A stretch of 64,000 bases of DNA from Chthonomonas sp. UBA2785. GTDB taxonomy: Bacteria > Armatimonadota > Fimbriimonadia > Fimbriimonadales > Fimbriimonadaceae. Numbering within the stretch: position 1 is the stretch's first letter; each line of letters begins with the position of its first letter. The DNA is taken from assembly GCA_002352215.1 (NCBI GenBank), contig DEIB01000016.1:62001-126000 (forward strand). Direction: 5' to 3'. The position numbers were made by a program, and so were the translations under genes. This document shows, piece after piece, positions 42,004 through 50,769 of the stretch. The notes beneath the pieces are model-generated. The model was not told the origin of the DNA. It saw nothing but the letters and a program-made list of their open reading frames with translations, and ran no database searches.

Positions 42004-43206
42004 ATGCCCTACTTTGCGTATACCGCCGTTGATCCCAGTGGACGACAAGTCAAGTCGTTCATGGAGGCTGATAACGAAGCCCTGGTCTTGAGCAAACTGC
42101 GAGACCAGAGCCTGCAGGTGCTCGATATTCGGGAGACCAAGAAGGTCGCCAAGAAGCGAGTGGCGGGCAAGATGAAGGCGAAGGCCCTGGTCATCTTCTC
42201 GCGGCAGTTCGCCACGATGATTGACGCGGGGATTCCGATTTTGCGGTGCCTGGAAATCCTGGCCGAGCAAACGAAGGACCCGATCCTGAAGCCGAGCATC
42301 CTGGCCGTAACCCAAGACGTGAAGGGTGGTCTGTCGCTGAATGAAGCGATGGCCAAGCACCCGGCCGTGTTCAACAAGCTTTATGTGAACATGATCCGGG
42401 CCGCCGAACTCGGCGGGATCCTGGACATCATTCTCGACCGTCTCTCTTCGTTCCTCGAGTACGAATCTGAAGTCAAGGCGAAGATCAAGGGCGCGATGAT
42501 GTACCCGGTCTTGGTGCTCATCTTCAGCCAGATCATGCTCTTTGCGCTGTTCAGCTTCGTGCTGCCGCGCTTTAAGGGCATTTTCGAAGGGATGGACGTC
42601 GAAATGCCGCCGGTCACGGCTGCCCTTTTCAAGATGGGTGACTTCTGCCAAGCCTATTGGTGGATGATTCTCCTCTTCGTTGCGGGAACGTTCATCGGCC
42701 TCAAACTATGGGGCCAGACCCCGGAAGGGCGCTACCGCCTGGACATGGTCAAGCTCAAGATTCCGGTGGTTGGCGAACTCGCGCTCAAGATGAGCGTGGC
42801 CCGCTTCTGTCGTACGTTCGGGACGCTGATTAACAGCGGCGTGCCGATGATGCGCGGCCTCGAAATCGTCGGAGAAACGCTCGGCAATGCCGTGCTGATC
42901 GAAGCCATTGACAAGACTCGCATGAGTATTCGCGAAGGGAACCGCCTGTGCGTGCCCCTCACCGAATGCGGCCTCTTCCCCCTTATGGTCACGCAGATGA
43001 TCGACGTGGGTGAAGAAACTGGTCGTCTCAGCGAAATGCTCGTCAAGGTCGGCGACTTCTATGACGCCGAAGTGGATTCGACGGTCAAAGGTCTGACCTC
43101 GATGATCGAACCCTTGCTGATCATCTTCCTCGGCGTGGTGGTGGGCTTTATCGCCATCAGCGTCATGGCCCCGATCTTCAAGCTAGTTCAGAGTGTTCAG
43201 GAGTAA
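42004..43206 (+). CDS. pilC: Type II secretion/type IV pilus inner membrane protein GspF/PilC
   Basis: 400 residues. Two T2SSF modules: FSRQFATMIDAGIPILRCLEIL near residue 64 and FCRTFGTLINSGVPMMRGLEIV near 268, with membrane helices around 165-195, 220-240 and 375-395. It forms the inner-membrane platform under the pilus/secretion ATPase. No other pil/gsp genes are nearby. AAGAGG precedes the ATG. A TATAGT box lies at about 41957. Confidence 0.9.
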   Translation: MPYFAYTAVDPSGRQVKSFMEADNEALVLSKLRDQSLQVLDIRETKKVAKKRVAGKMKAKALVIFSRQFATMIDAGIPILRCLEILAEQTKDPILKPSILAVTQDVKGGLSLNEAMAKHPAVFNKLYVNMIRAAELGGILDIILDRLSSFLEYESEVKAKIKGAMMYPVLVLIFSQIMLFALFSFVLPRFKGIFEGMDVEMPPVTAALFKMGDFCQAYWWMILLFVAGTFIGLKLWGQTPEGRYRLDMVKLKIPVVGELALKMSVARFCRTFGTLINSGVPMMRGLEIVGETLGNAVLIEAIDKTRMSIREGNRLCVPLTECGLFPLMVTQMIDVGEETGRLSEMLVKVGDFYDAEVDSTVKGLTSMIEPLLIIFLGVVVGFIAISVMAPIFKLVQSVQE

Positions 43207-43300
43207 TTACCAGGGGGCAATGCTGTTGTCCCCTCCGACCATTGTTTTGTATCTGCTTGGGAGCGCACGGATGGCGCCCCGCAATCACTAAGGAAGGAAA

Positions 43301-44569
43301 ATGTCGGAGAATCTCGGTCAAGCGTTGAGTGAAGCGGAACTGATGGTGTTGGAGTACGTCCAAAACCCTCGGCCCGACCTCAAGGATCTGATCATCGTCC
43401 ACTATGCTCACCTCGTTGAGCGAACCGCGCGTCGGTTTGCCGGGGTCGAGCCGGTGGAGGACTTGATCCAAGTGGGCTATATCGGCCTGCTCAATGCGCT
43501 CTCGAAATTCGATCCGGAAGCGGGCGTGCGATTCAACACCTACGCCACCCACTTGGTGGCCGGCGAAATCAAGCACTACCTTCGTGATCGCTCGCAGACC
43601 ATCCGCATGCCAGCGTGGCTGCAAGAGCTGCGAGCCCGGGTGAACCGCACCAGCACTGCCCTCCAGGCCGACCTGAAGCGCCCGCCCACGGAACGCGAGA
43701 TTGCCGACCAACTGGGCATCGCCGAAGACACCGTGCGGGACGTGATGCAAACCAACGATATCCTGCGGGTGACTTCGCTGGACGCCACCCCGTCGGTGGA
43801 CGAAGAGGGCGAAAGCGACCTCGACCGGTTGGATGCGGGCGATTTCTGCCCGGACCAACTGAGCGTCGAAGACCGCTTGCTGCTGGAATCGGCGATGCAA
43901 GAGTTGCGCGACCTCGAAAAGGAAGTGCTGACGCTATTCCACTTCGAGTCGCTGAACCAAACCGAAATCGCGAACCGCCTCGGCATCTCGTGCAACTACG
44001 TGTCGCACATCCTGCGGCAGTCGCTGAGCAAGCTGCGCCGCATCTTGATGAAGCAAGAATCGGACGACCGACGCCTGCGCGCCGACCAGACCCGCGACGA
44101 AGAAGCCTATTGCGAGCGCACCGGCGTTTACAGCGATGCCTATTTCCGCCGCCGCCTGACGGAGGAGATCCACCGGGCCATCGGCTACGGCAGTGTTTTG
44201 AGCGTCGTGGTGGTGCAGTTCGACGGACTGGACCGCGTGCAAGGGTTCTTTGGCCCGGGCAGCGTCGAGGACATCCTCAGCGATGCCGCCGAACTCCTGC
44301 GCACCAACGTGCGCGGCCTGGACATCGTGTGCCGCTACGGCAAGGAAAGCTTTGGCGTCATCTTGCCTGCCACCGGACCGACGGTGGACGTAGTGACGGA
44401 CCGCTTAGCCTCAAGATTTGAAGGGTGGACTCAGCTTCGTGGCGGGCCGCACTCACCGGTCACGGTGCGCATGGCTCAGGCCACGGCTCCGGACCACGGT
44501 CGCTCACTCAAGGAGATTCTCGCGTACTTGCGCGCTGAACTCCAAACGAGCGCTGAACAAGCCGCCTAA
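43301..44569 (+). CDS. Sigma-70 family factor fused to a degenerate GGDEF domain
   Basis: 422 residues. Residues 40-115 are sigma region 2 (DLIQVGYIGLLNALSKFDPE, then RFNTYATHLVAGEIKHYLRD), residues 115-200 region 3, and about 205-255 region 4 with the helix-turn-helix LNQTEIANRLGISCNYVSHIL; the type is SigB/SigF/WhiG. Residues 275-415 form a GGDEF-like domain (YSDAYFRRRLTEEIHRAI... VVVVQFDGLDRVQGFFG... CRYGKESFGVILPAT) where the catalytic GGDEF is YGKESF, so no cyclase activity is expected. It could bind GTP, c-di-GMP or a partner. Purine-rich AAGGAAGGAA precedes the start. Confidence 0.8.
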   Translation: MSENLGQALSEAELMVLEYVQNPRPDLKDLIIVHYAHLVERTARRFAGVEPVEDLIQVGYIGLLNALSKFDPEAGVRFNTYATHLVAGEIKHYLRDRSQTIRMPAWLQELRARVNRTSTALQADLKRPPTEREIADQLGIAEDTVRDVMQTNDILRVTSLDATPSVDEEGESDLDRLDAGDFCPDQLSVEDRLLLESAMQELRDLEKEVLTLFHFESLNQTEIANRLGISCNYVSHILRQSLSKLRRILMKQESDDRRLRADQTRDEEAYCERTGVYSDAYFRRRLTEEIHRAIGYGSVLSVVVVQFDGLDRVQGFFGPGSVEDILSDAAELLRTNVRGLDIVCRYGKESFGVILPATGPTVDVVTDRLASRFEGWTQLRGGPHSPVTVRMAQATAPDHGRSLKEILAYLRAELQTSAEQAA

Positions 44570-44601
44570 GGCAATTCTTCGTTCCCAGTTAGAATCACAA
44601 C

Positions 44602-45207
44602 ATGAGCGTTGTGATTCCGGTGGCGCACGACATTGTGTGCCCCTGGTGCTATGTGGGCATTGCCCAGGTGCGCCGGTTGGAGAAAGAGTTTGGGGTGTCC
44701 TTCGACTGGATCGGCTACGAGCTGTACCCCGAACCGATGCCCTTTGACGACGGCAGCCCGCCGCCCCCGCTACCGCCGGCCAACAAACCGAAGACGCCCA
44801 GCCGGTTCCAGTTGATGCTGGCCGCTGAGGGCATGGAGTTGCCAAAGGTTTCGCGCCCGTACCCGATCCGCTCGCACGATGCGCTGGCCTCGCTCGAGTT
44901 CGCCAAGGCGCAAGGTGACATCAATCCCCTCTTGGATCGCCTTTACGCCGCGTATTGGAGCGAAGGCCAAGACATTGGGCAGCGCGACGTGGTGCTGAAT
45001 CTGGCCGCGGAGTGCGGTTTGGACCGCGCCGCCCTCGCCGAAGCGCTTGAAGATCGCCGGTTTGCGCACCTGATCGTCCCGTTTGATGATGGTGCCCACG
45101 AGAAAGGCGTGTGGAATGTGCCCACCTTCTGGATTGGCGAAGAGCGCTACGCCGAGCAGCCGTACCGAGTGCTGGCCAAGGCCCTGCGCGAACACCTGGG
45201 AGCCTAA
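44602..45207 (+). CDS. DsbA/FrnE family oxidoreductase
   Basis: 201 residues with the thioredoxin-fold active site CPWC at residues 14-17 (HDIVCPWCYVG), the alpha insertion, and the terminal GVWNVPTFWIGEERY carrying the cis-proline. No signal peptide, so it is cytosolic like FrnE and 2-hydroxychromene isomerase-type members. Six bases upstream of the next reductase gene. Confidence 0.82.
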   Translation: MSVVIPVAHDIVCPWCYVGIAQVRRLEKEFGVSFDWIGYELYPEPMPFDDGSPPPPLPPANKPKTPSRFQLMLAAEGMELPKVSRPYPIRSHDALASLEFAKAQGDINPLLDRLYAAYWSEGQDIGQRDVVLNLAAECGLDRAALAEALEDRRFAHLIVPFDDGAHEKGVWNVPTFWIGEERYAEQPYRVLAKALREHLGA

Positions 45208-45213
45208 ACCCAG

Positions 45214-45885
45214 GTGACCGTCTACCCTGATTTGGAGTTCCCGGCCGCCCCGCCGGAACGCCCGTACGTGTTCATCAACATGGTGAGCACGATTGACGGG
45301 AAGACCATTTCGGGGGAACGCCACGAGCCAGTGACCCAACTGGGCAGCCGCCGCGACCATGCCACCATGCACGACCTGGAGCGACACGCCCAGGCCATTC
45401 TCATCGGGGCGGAGACGGTGCGCGCCACCCCGGTGATCAATTGGCCGCCGGGCATCCTACGCCTCGCGGCTAGCCGCACCGGGCGCCTGGACCCCCAGGC
45501 TTCGTTCTTTCAGTGCCCCTCGGACGAGGCCTTGGTCGTGCTCCCCCAAGATGCGGTAGCCGGGGCCACACCGGGGCTCCCTCTGTGGCCGGTGGGCCAA
45601 TCGGAGGTGGACTGGGAAACATTCCTCCGTGAACTTCGCATCCATAAGAGGGTGACGCACTTGCTGGTGGAAGGAGGAAGCGAAATCAACGCCGAATTTT
45701 TGCGGCGCGGCTTGGTGGATGAGCTGTTCCTGACCCTGGCCCCCAAGATTCGGCTGGGCCGCGACCTCCCCACCTACGCCGGCGGCGATCCTTTGCCACC
45801 GGGACACCTCATGAACTTTGACCTGCTTTCCTGCCAGCCCATCGAGAACGAAGTGTTCTTGCGCTACCGGAGGCGCGTGGCATGA
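45214..45885 (+). CDS. RibD C-terminal-type reductase
   Basis: 223 residues, GTG start. The dihydrofolate-reductase-like RibD_C domain: INMVSTIDGKTISGERHE (substrate/NADPH loop), AQAILIGAETVRATPVINW, and THLLVEGGSEINAEFLRRGLVDELFLTLAPKI. No deaminase domain is present. It may be the pyrimidine reductase of riboflavin synthesis or a related reductase; ribH is elsewhere in the window. Overlaps the ABC permease start by four bases. Confidence 0.75.
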   Translation: MTVYPDLEFPAAPPERPYVFINMVSTIDGKTISGERHEPVTQLGSRRDHATMHDLERHAQAILIGAETVRATPVINWPPGILRLAASRTGRLDPQASFFQCPSDEALVVLPQDAVAGATPGLPLWPVGQSEVDWETFLRELRIHKRVTHLLVEGGSEINAEFLRRGLVDELFLTLAPKIRLGRDLPTYAGGDPLPPGHLMNFDLLSCQPIENEVFLRYRRRVA

Positions 45886-47024
45886 GGCGCATCCTCACTT
45901 TCTCCACGTACCTGGTGCGCAACGGCGGCAAGTCGTTGCCGCTCATTGGCGTGATTGTGCTGGCGGTGCTGCTCATCGTCGGGATTGTCGCGCTGATGAA
46001 CTCCATCCCGTACAGCATCCGCACCATCTACAAGCACAGCAAGAACTACACGGGCCTGGTGCCGCGCAGCAACGCCAGCGTGGACTTTGCCATGCGCAAG
46101 GAGATCAGGGACGGGGCGCCCGTGCCGATTGAGCCTATCCTGGTGATCCGGGGTTCACAGGCGCAGGTCAAGAGCATCGTGGGTGGCTGGCCGTTCGTGG
46201 TGCTGGCCATGCGGCAAGACGACATGCGCCGCTACGCCAAGCGCCTGAACATCACAAAGATTGAGGGCCGTTACCCCAAGGTCGGCGAAGCGGAAGCCCT
46301 CATCAGCGAGCCCGTGGCCCGGAATCTCAAGCTCAAGATCGGCGACCCGCTGCTAAAGCCGGACAACGCCGACGCGTACTCCATGTTTCCGGTGAAGATC
46401 GTCGGTATCGCCCAGACCGACTACTGGACGATGATGATGCCGTACGAGTACCACGAGAAGTACCACTTCCCACCCTACGACAGCGCGCTGGTCTTTGCCA
46501 AAAACCCCGCCGACCAGGACAAGCTGGACCGCTGGATTCACGAGAAGTTTCGCGGGGCCAACGTCCGAGTGTTTGCCTACTTCTTGCTGGAGGAAGAAAC
46601 GAACGGCATGTTCCGCATCCTCTACCAGATCTTGAATGTGGTCATCTTCACCCTCGTCGCGGTGATCACGCTGATGATGGCGATGCTCATCAACATCTAC
46701 CAGTCGCAACGCATCCAAGAGTTCGGCTTGCTGCAAGCGCTGGGCTACACCCGCCGCGACCTGATTCGCCGGGTGCTGGGCGAAAGCATCGCCGTGGTGC
46801 TGGTGGGGTGGATTCTCGGTGTGGCGGCGGCGCAAGGCATGCTGCAGCTCGTCAAGTCCCGGCTGATGGACCCCAATGCCTTTGCTCTGGATGTGTGGGA
46901 CCGATCGGCCTTGCTCTACACCATCCCGGTGCCGGTGATGATCTTCCTCGCGGCCGTCGGGGCCATCTGGAGCCGCTTCCGTACCTTTGACCCCGTGAGC
47001 GTGGTGGAGCGACGCCTGGCATGA
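45882..47024 (+). CDS. ABC transporter permease, FtsX/MacB type
   Basis: 380 residues. One membrane helix at the N-terminus (SLPLIGVIVLAVLLIVGIVALM), a large periplasmic (MacB-PCD-like) part, then three helices (about 245-270, 300-325, 345-365), as in FtsX/MacB permeases. QEFGLLQALGYTRRDLIRRVL is the cytosolic coupling segment. Overlaps the ATPase gene by four bases. Confidence 0.82.
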   Translation: MRRILTFSTYLVRNGGKSLPLIGVIVLAVLLIVGIVALMNSIPYSIRTIYKHSKNYTGLVPRSNASVDFAMRKEIRDGAPVPIEPILVIRGSQAQVKSIVGGWPFVVLAMRQDDMRRYAKRLNITKIEGRYPKVGEAEALISEPVARNLKLKIGDPLLKPDNADAYSMFPVKIVGIAQTDYWTMMMPYEYHEKYHFPPYDSALVFAKNPADQDKLDRWIHEKFRGANVRVFAYFLLEEETNGMFRILYQILNVVIFTLVAVITLMMAMLINIYQSQRIQEFGLLQALGYTRRDLIRRVLGESIAVVLVGWILGVAAAQGMLQLVKSRLMDPNAFALDVWDRSALLYTIPVPVMIFLAAVGAIWSRFRTFDPVSVVERRLA

Positions 47025-47722
47025 TCGAACTCCGCCAGGCCTCGTTGGTCTACAAAGACCAGGGCAAGGACCTCTACGCCTGCCGTCACATCAACCTCAC
47101 GGTGCGCCCGGGAGAGTTCCTGGGCATCCTCGGCCCCAGCGGCAGTGGTAAGTCGTCACTGCTCTACTTGATGAGCGGCCTCAAGAGCCCCACCTCGGGC
47201 GAGGTGCTCTACAAGGGCCAGAACATCGCCGGCCTCGCCGAACCCGAGCGTGCCCGCCTGCGGCTGGTGGATTTCGGCATCGTCTTCCAGTACCCCTATC
47301 TCATCGGCTACTTGAGCGCCCTTGAGAATGTGCTGGTGGGTTCCCCGGGGGTCGGTACGCGTGAGCGGGCCCAAGAACTTTTGCTGGACCTCGGCATTGG
47401 GCACAAATCGCACCGCTTGCCGCACGAGCTTTCGGGCGGCGAACGCCAGCGGGTGTGTGTAGCCCGGGCCCTACTGGGAGGCCGCTCCGTGATCTTTGCT
47501 GACGAGCCCACCGCTTCGCTCGACCACACCAATGGCCTCGCCGTGGTGGACCTGCTCGTGCGGCATCGGGGCGAGGGGGCTTTGGTCATCGTGACCCACG
47601 ACCCTTCGATGCTCACCCAGGCCAACCGGGTGATCCACATCAGCGATGGCGAGGTCGTGAACGAGGAAACGTCACCTCAAATCGCGCCGACGGGCCTACA
47701 TCGCGAAACGATTGGCCCCTAA
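47021..47722 (+). CDS. ABC transporter ATPase, LolD/MacB type
   Basis: 233 residues: Walker A GPSGSGKSSLL, Q-loop FQYPYLIGYLSALENV, signature LSGGERQRVCVARAL, Walker B VIFADEPTASLD, H-loop IVTHDP. It pairs with the FtsX-type permease just upstream, forming a MacB/LolCD-like mechanotransmission or extrusion system. Confidence 0.92.
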   Translation: MIELRQASLVYKDQGKDLYACRHINLTVRPGEFLGILGPSGSGKSSLLYLMSGLKSPTSGEVLYKGQNIAGLAEPERARLRLVDFGIVFQYPYLIGYLSALENVLVGSPGVGTRERAQELLLDLGIGHKSHRLPHELSGGERQRVCVARALLGGRSVIFADEPTASLDHTNGLAVVDLLVRHRGEGALVIVTHDPSMLTQANRVIHISDGEVVNEETSPQIAPTGLHRETIGP

Positions 47723-47786
47723 ATTGCGCCTTACACCACAGGATCGCGCGGAAACGGACTCAGGAAAAGATTGAGTTTGGTATCAT

Positions 47787-48021
47787 GCGATTCTGCGCCG
47801 CAAACTTCGGCTTGCCGGTAGTCAAAGGCGCCTAAGCGAATTGGACGTCTCCTCGAAAAGTGAGGGGAATAGGATGCGGGACGGCTCTCAAGGCGACATC
47901 CCGTAGGCCTATCGGGTGGACGACGGCCTGCTGCCCAATTCGTGTGTCGTTCTGTCGGGTTTCTCCGGGCTCACCCCCGGAAATGACTTCACGGTCACGC
48001 AAGTGGCCGAGGGAAACTTGA
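47787..48021 (+). promoter_or_regulatory. Long structured leader of speD (candidate riboswitch)
   Basis: A TATCAT -10-like box (47781-47786) suggests transcription from about 47793. The leader has several helices: GCGCC (47795-47799) with GGCGC (47827-47831) enclosing GCAA-CTTCGG-TTGC, AGGCC/GGCCT around 47905-47929, and TCCGGG/CCCGGA at 47964-47981. No known riboswitch was recognised. No coding sequence is convincing. Confidence 0.35.
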
Positions 48022-48639
48022 TTGGCTACCTATACGCAAATCCTGATGAGCGCGGCCGCGCTGGCCGCAGTAGTTCCGATGGCGCACAGCGCCCGTGGTT
48101 CGTGGTTTTCACGAATCGCTGACCGTTTTCGCCGCACCGAGCCGAAGCAGGCCGTGGCGGACCCGCCGACCATCCCGAACGATGCGGGCTGGCAGCTGAT
48201 CCACAGCGAGAATGCCGATAGCTTTGAAGCTTGGCTGCTGAAGGACCAGTCCGGTTTGCCGCTCGGTTCGAGTGAGCAACCCTCGCTGGGCTCCCACTTG
48301 CTGATCGAACTCTTTGACTGCGACCAAACCTCGCTGGAGAAGGTCTCCACCGTGGGCAAGGCCATGCGCGACGCTGCCATTGTGAGCGAAGCGACCGTGG
48401 TGGACGAATCGTTCCACGAGTTCGAGCCGTGGGGCGTCTCCGGGGCGGTCATCATCCAAGAATCGCACTACACCATCCACACGTGGCCCGAGCACCGCTA
48501 CGCGGCCGTGGACCTGTTCTACTGTGGTGGAACGATCTACGTGGACAAGGCGATTGAGGCCCTGCGCGAGCAGTTCAAGCCCGGCCGCATGAAGTTCCTC
48601 GTGGTGCGACGCGGTATCGAAAGCGAAGTCGCCGGCTAA
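48022..48639 (+). CDS. speD: S-adenosylmethionine decarboxylase proenzyme with N-terminal extension
   Basis: The core (from about residue 88) is bacterial AdoMetDC: LGSHLLIELFDCDQTSLE, then VSGAVIIQESHYTIHTWPEH, where the Ser in ESHYTIHTWPE becomes the pyruvoyl group after self-cleavage, and RYAAVDLFYCGG. The protein is 205 residues rather than the usual ~120-130 because of ~85 extra residues, including a hydrophobic stretch (LMSAAALAAVVPM). Start is TTG at 48022 (GAGGG upstream) or ATG at 48046. Provides decarboxylated SAM for SpeE. Confidence 0.88.
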   Translation: MATYTQILMSAAALAAVVPMAHSARGSWFSRIADRFRRTEPKQAVADPPTIPNDAGWQLIHSENADSFEAWLLKDQSGLPLGSSEQPSLGSHLLIELFDCDQTSLEKVSTVGKAMRDAAIVSEATVVDESFHEFEPWGVSGAVIIQESHYTIHTWPEHRYAAVDLFYCGGTIYVDKAIEALREQFKPGRMKFLVVRRGIESEVAG

Positions 48640-48652
48640 GCCGCCGAACACA

Positions 48653-48698
48653 AAAGAAAAACCCCCGGAGGCCAAGTGGCACCCGGGGGTTTTTCTTT
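48653..48698. terminator. Strong bidirectional terminator
   Basis: AAAGAAAAACCCCCGG at 48653-48668 is perfectly complementary to CCGGGGGTTTTTCTTT at 48683-48698. It serves speD on the plus strand and the convergent DUF5916 gene on the minus strand. Confidence 0.9.
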
Positions 48699-48710
48699 GT
48701 CAGCGTGGGC

Positions 48711-50654
48711 TTAGAAGCCCAGCGTCATCGGCGTCACGATCTTGAACGCCAAGCGGTTGGTGAAGGTGCGGCTGTTCGGGTCGCCCACGATGAAGAACAT
48801 CTCCGTGCCCCGGCGCCCACTCAGTCGATAAGAGGCGTTCCAGTTGTAGTCGTTGTCCCGGCGAATAAGTCGGAACGAGACGCCTTCGTATTTGCCCAGA
48901 TCGTGAGTGGCCACCAGCACCAGTTGGGTTTCTGCGTCGCCATCGAACTCAACGAACTCGTTGCTCAGCGACAGCTGAGTAAACGGAGTCAGGCGGTAGA
49001 GGGCTTGCACGGACAGATCTCGGCGCTCACGACCGCGGAATCGCGACCAGGAGATTTCCGCGGATACCCGTCGGTAGGGATCGTTGAAGGGGTAAGTCAT
49101 GCCGATGCCGAAGCTGCGGTCATGGAACTGCTCGAAGCGGCCAGCATTGAAACCAATCCCAAAACCGAAGTTGTTGAGGAAGCTCATTTCCGCGTTTACG
49201 CCCGCGTTATCGCGATAGAAATCGCCGTTAAATCGGTTGGCCGAGGACAGGTTGACACCCACGCCCCATTCACGCACGCCCGGGATGGTGTACTGCTCAC
49301 CATAACGGGAGAACAGGCTCACTTGGCGGAAATTGCGCTGCGGCGCAAACCCAATACGCGGGAAGAAGTTGGGGGTGACTTCGGTGTACTCCACGCCCGT
49401 GTTCCACTTCGCCGTTTCAAGGAAAGCCCCGGTCGAAATGCGGCTCCCGCTGCGTTGCTGCTCGTCGTCGGTGAACTGCGTGTTGAGATAGTAGGTTGTG
49501 TCTCCCAGCGAGTAGTTCACGTTCACCTGCCCCGCGTCGTTGGCCAAGCCGCGCTGGTCATTGCGCACATAGGCTAGGCTCGTCACCAGTTGCGGACTCC
49601 ATCGGCGACTCAGCGAGAACACGCTTGCGATCTGGTCGCCAAAGTCGCTGACGGCCATCGCGCCCATGCGGGTGCTCGCGTCTACGTCCCCGTAGAACTT
49701 GATGCCGGAGTCAATGTGACGAATGCGCTGGCTTGCAAAGAGGCGCGCGTCGAAACCGGTGCTGAAGTAGCTCTGCCCCTCTTGGAAGAACGGACGCGCT
49801 TCGCCCGCCAGCCGCTCAAAGTAGCTGAAGTCAAGCGAGAGAATGTCGTTCTCGATGTTCACATCATCGGGGTTGATGGTGCCAACTAGGTTCAAGCCAC
49901 CCGGTAGTTGCCGCTTAAAGTCGAGGCCAATCTGGCTCTCAAACTTGGAGTCCTCGCGCGCCCCCACAAAGGCGTAGGGCAGCAACAAGAACTGGTCGTT
50001 GCCCTCAATCTTGGGCACGTTCACACCCGTCCACTGCGGGTTGCGGGTGCGGTCACCTCGTGTGTAGGCATAGGAGTAGGAGTTCGACTTGTTGCTGCGG
50101 AACCACTCCACATCGAATCGGGCGTCGCGCAGACCCGCCGGGGCCGGAGACACGATTTGCCAAGGAATCCGGGCTTCAAACTGCCAACCGTTTTCCGTTC
50201 GCTTCGCCTGAGCCTCGAACTCGCCCACCCATTCGGTCTTGGCGGCACGCCCTCCGTTCAGCTCGATTTCGGTAGCCCCCTGCGGGTTGATCCCGAACTC
50301 GTCGTCGCCCGTTCCCTGCCCCAAGAGGTCGAGCGAAAGCCGCATTTGGTCGTTGCCGCCAAGGCTCACATTCTGCCGATACTCTTCCGCCACTAGCCTC
50401 TTGGGGTCGGTGTAAACCCGCCCGGCGAAGTAGATGTTCTTGCCGTCGTAGCACAGCCAGAACTCGGCGCGCTCGTCGCTGGGCAGGCCGGTGTCACGGT
50501 CAAAGAAGCCTTCGCGACGGGCTGACTCCTGCCATTCGCCTTCGCCAATTTCCCCGTCAATCGTGGGGGGATTACTAACAACCACTGCGGGCAATGGCTC
50601 GCGAAGTTGTAAATCATTCACCGGAGCAACCGGAGCGACAGGCAAGAGGGGCAT
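48711..50654 (-). CDS. DUF5916/CBM9-like outer membrane protein
   Basis: 647 residues. N-terminal ~200 residues are a family 9 carbohydrate-binding-like domain (PPTIDGEIGEGEWQESA, then AEFWLCYDGKNIYFAGRV, GWQFEARIPW). The rest is a DUF5916 beta-barrel with alternating aromatic strands and a final Phe (LAFKIVTPMTLGF), the usual outer-membrane signature. The visible N-terminus is not a classical signal peptide, so the start may be mis-set. Function of the family is unknown. Confidence 0.78.
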   Translation of the reverse strand: MPLLPVAPVAPVNDLQLREPLPAVVVSNPPTIDGEIGEGEWQESARREGFFDRDTGLPSDERAEFWLCYDGKNIYFAGRVYTDPKRLVAEEYRQNVSLGGNDQMRLSLDLLGQGTGDDEFGINPQGATEIELNGGRAAKTEWVGEFEAQAKRTENGWQFEARIPWQIVSPAPAGLRDARFDVEWFRSNKSNSYSYAYTRGDRTRNPQWTGVNVPKIEGNDQFLLLPYAFVGAREDSKFESQIGLDFKRQLPGGLNLVGTINPDDVNIENDILSLDFSYFERLAGEARPFFQEGQSYFSTGFDARLFASQRIRHIDSGIKFYGDVDASTRMGAMAVSDFGDQIASVFSLSRRWSPQLVTSLAYVRNDQRGLANDAGQVNVNYSLGDTTYYLNTQFTDDEQQRSGSRISTGAFLETAKWNTGVEYTEVTPNFFPRIGFAPQRNFRQVSLFSRYGEQYTIPGVREWGVGVNLSSANRFNGDFYRDNAGVNAEMSFLNNFGFGIGFNAGRFEQFHDRSFGIGMTYPFNDPYRRVSAEISWSRFRGRERRDLSVQALYRLTPFTQLSLSNEFVEFDGDAETQLVLVATHDLGKYEGVSFRLIRRDNDYNWNASYRLSGRRGTEMFFIVGDPNSRTFTNRLAFKIVTPMTLGF

Positions 50655-50769
50655 CGTGCCAGATTACGGATGGTGGCATTGCGTAGTTACCGTTACGAAA
50701 TGGAATCAGGCCCCTTGGGCCAGCAAAAGGGGCCAGATGGGCGAACCCCGTGCCCGTCATAATGAACCC

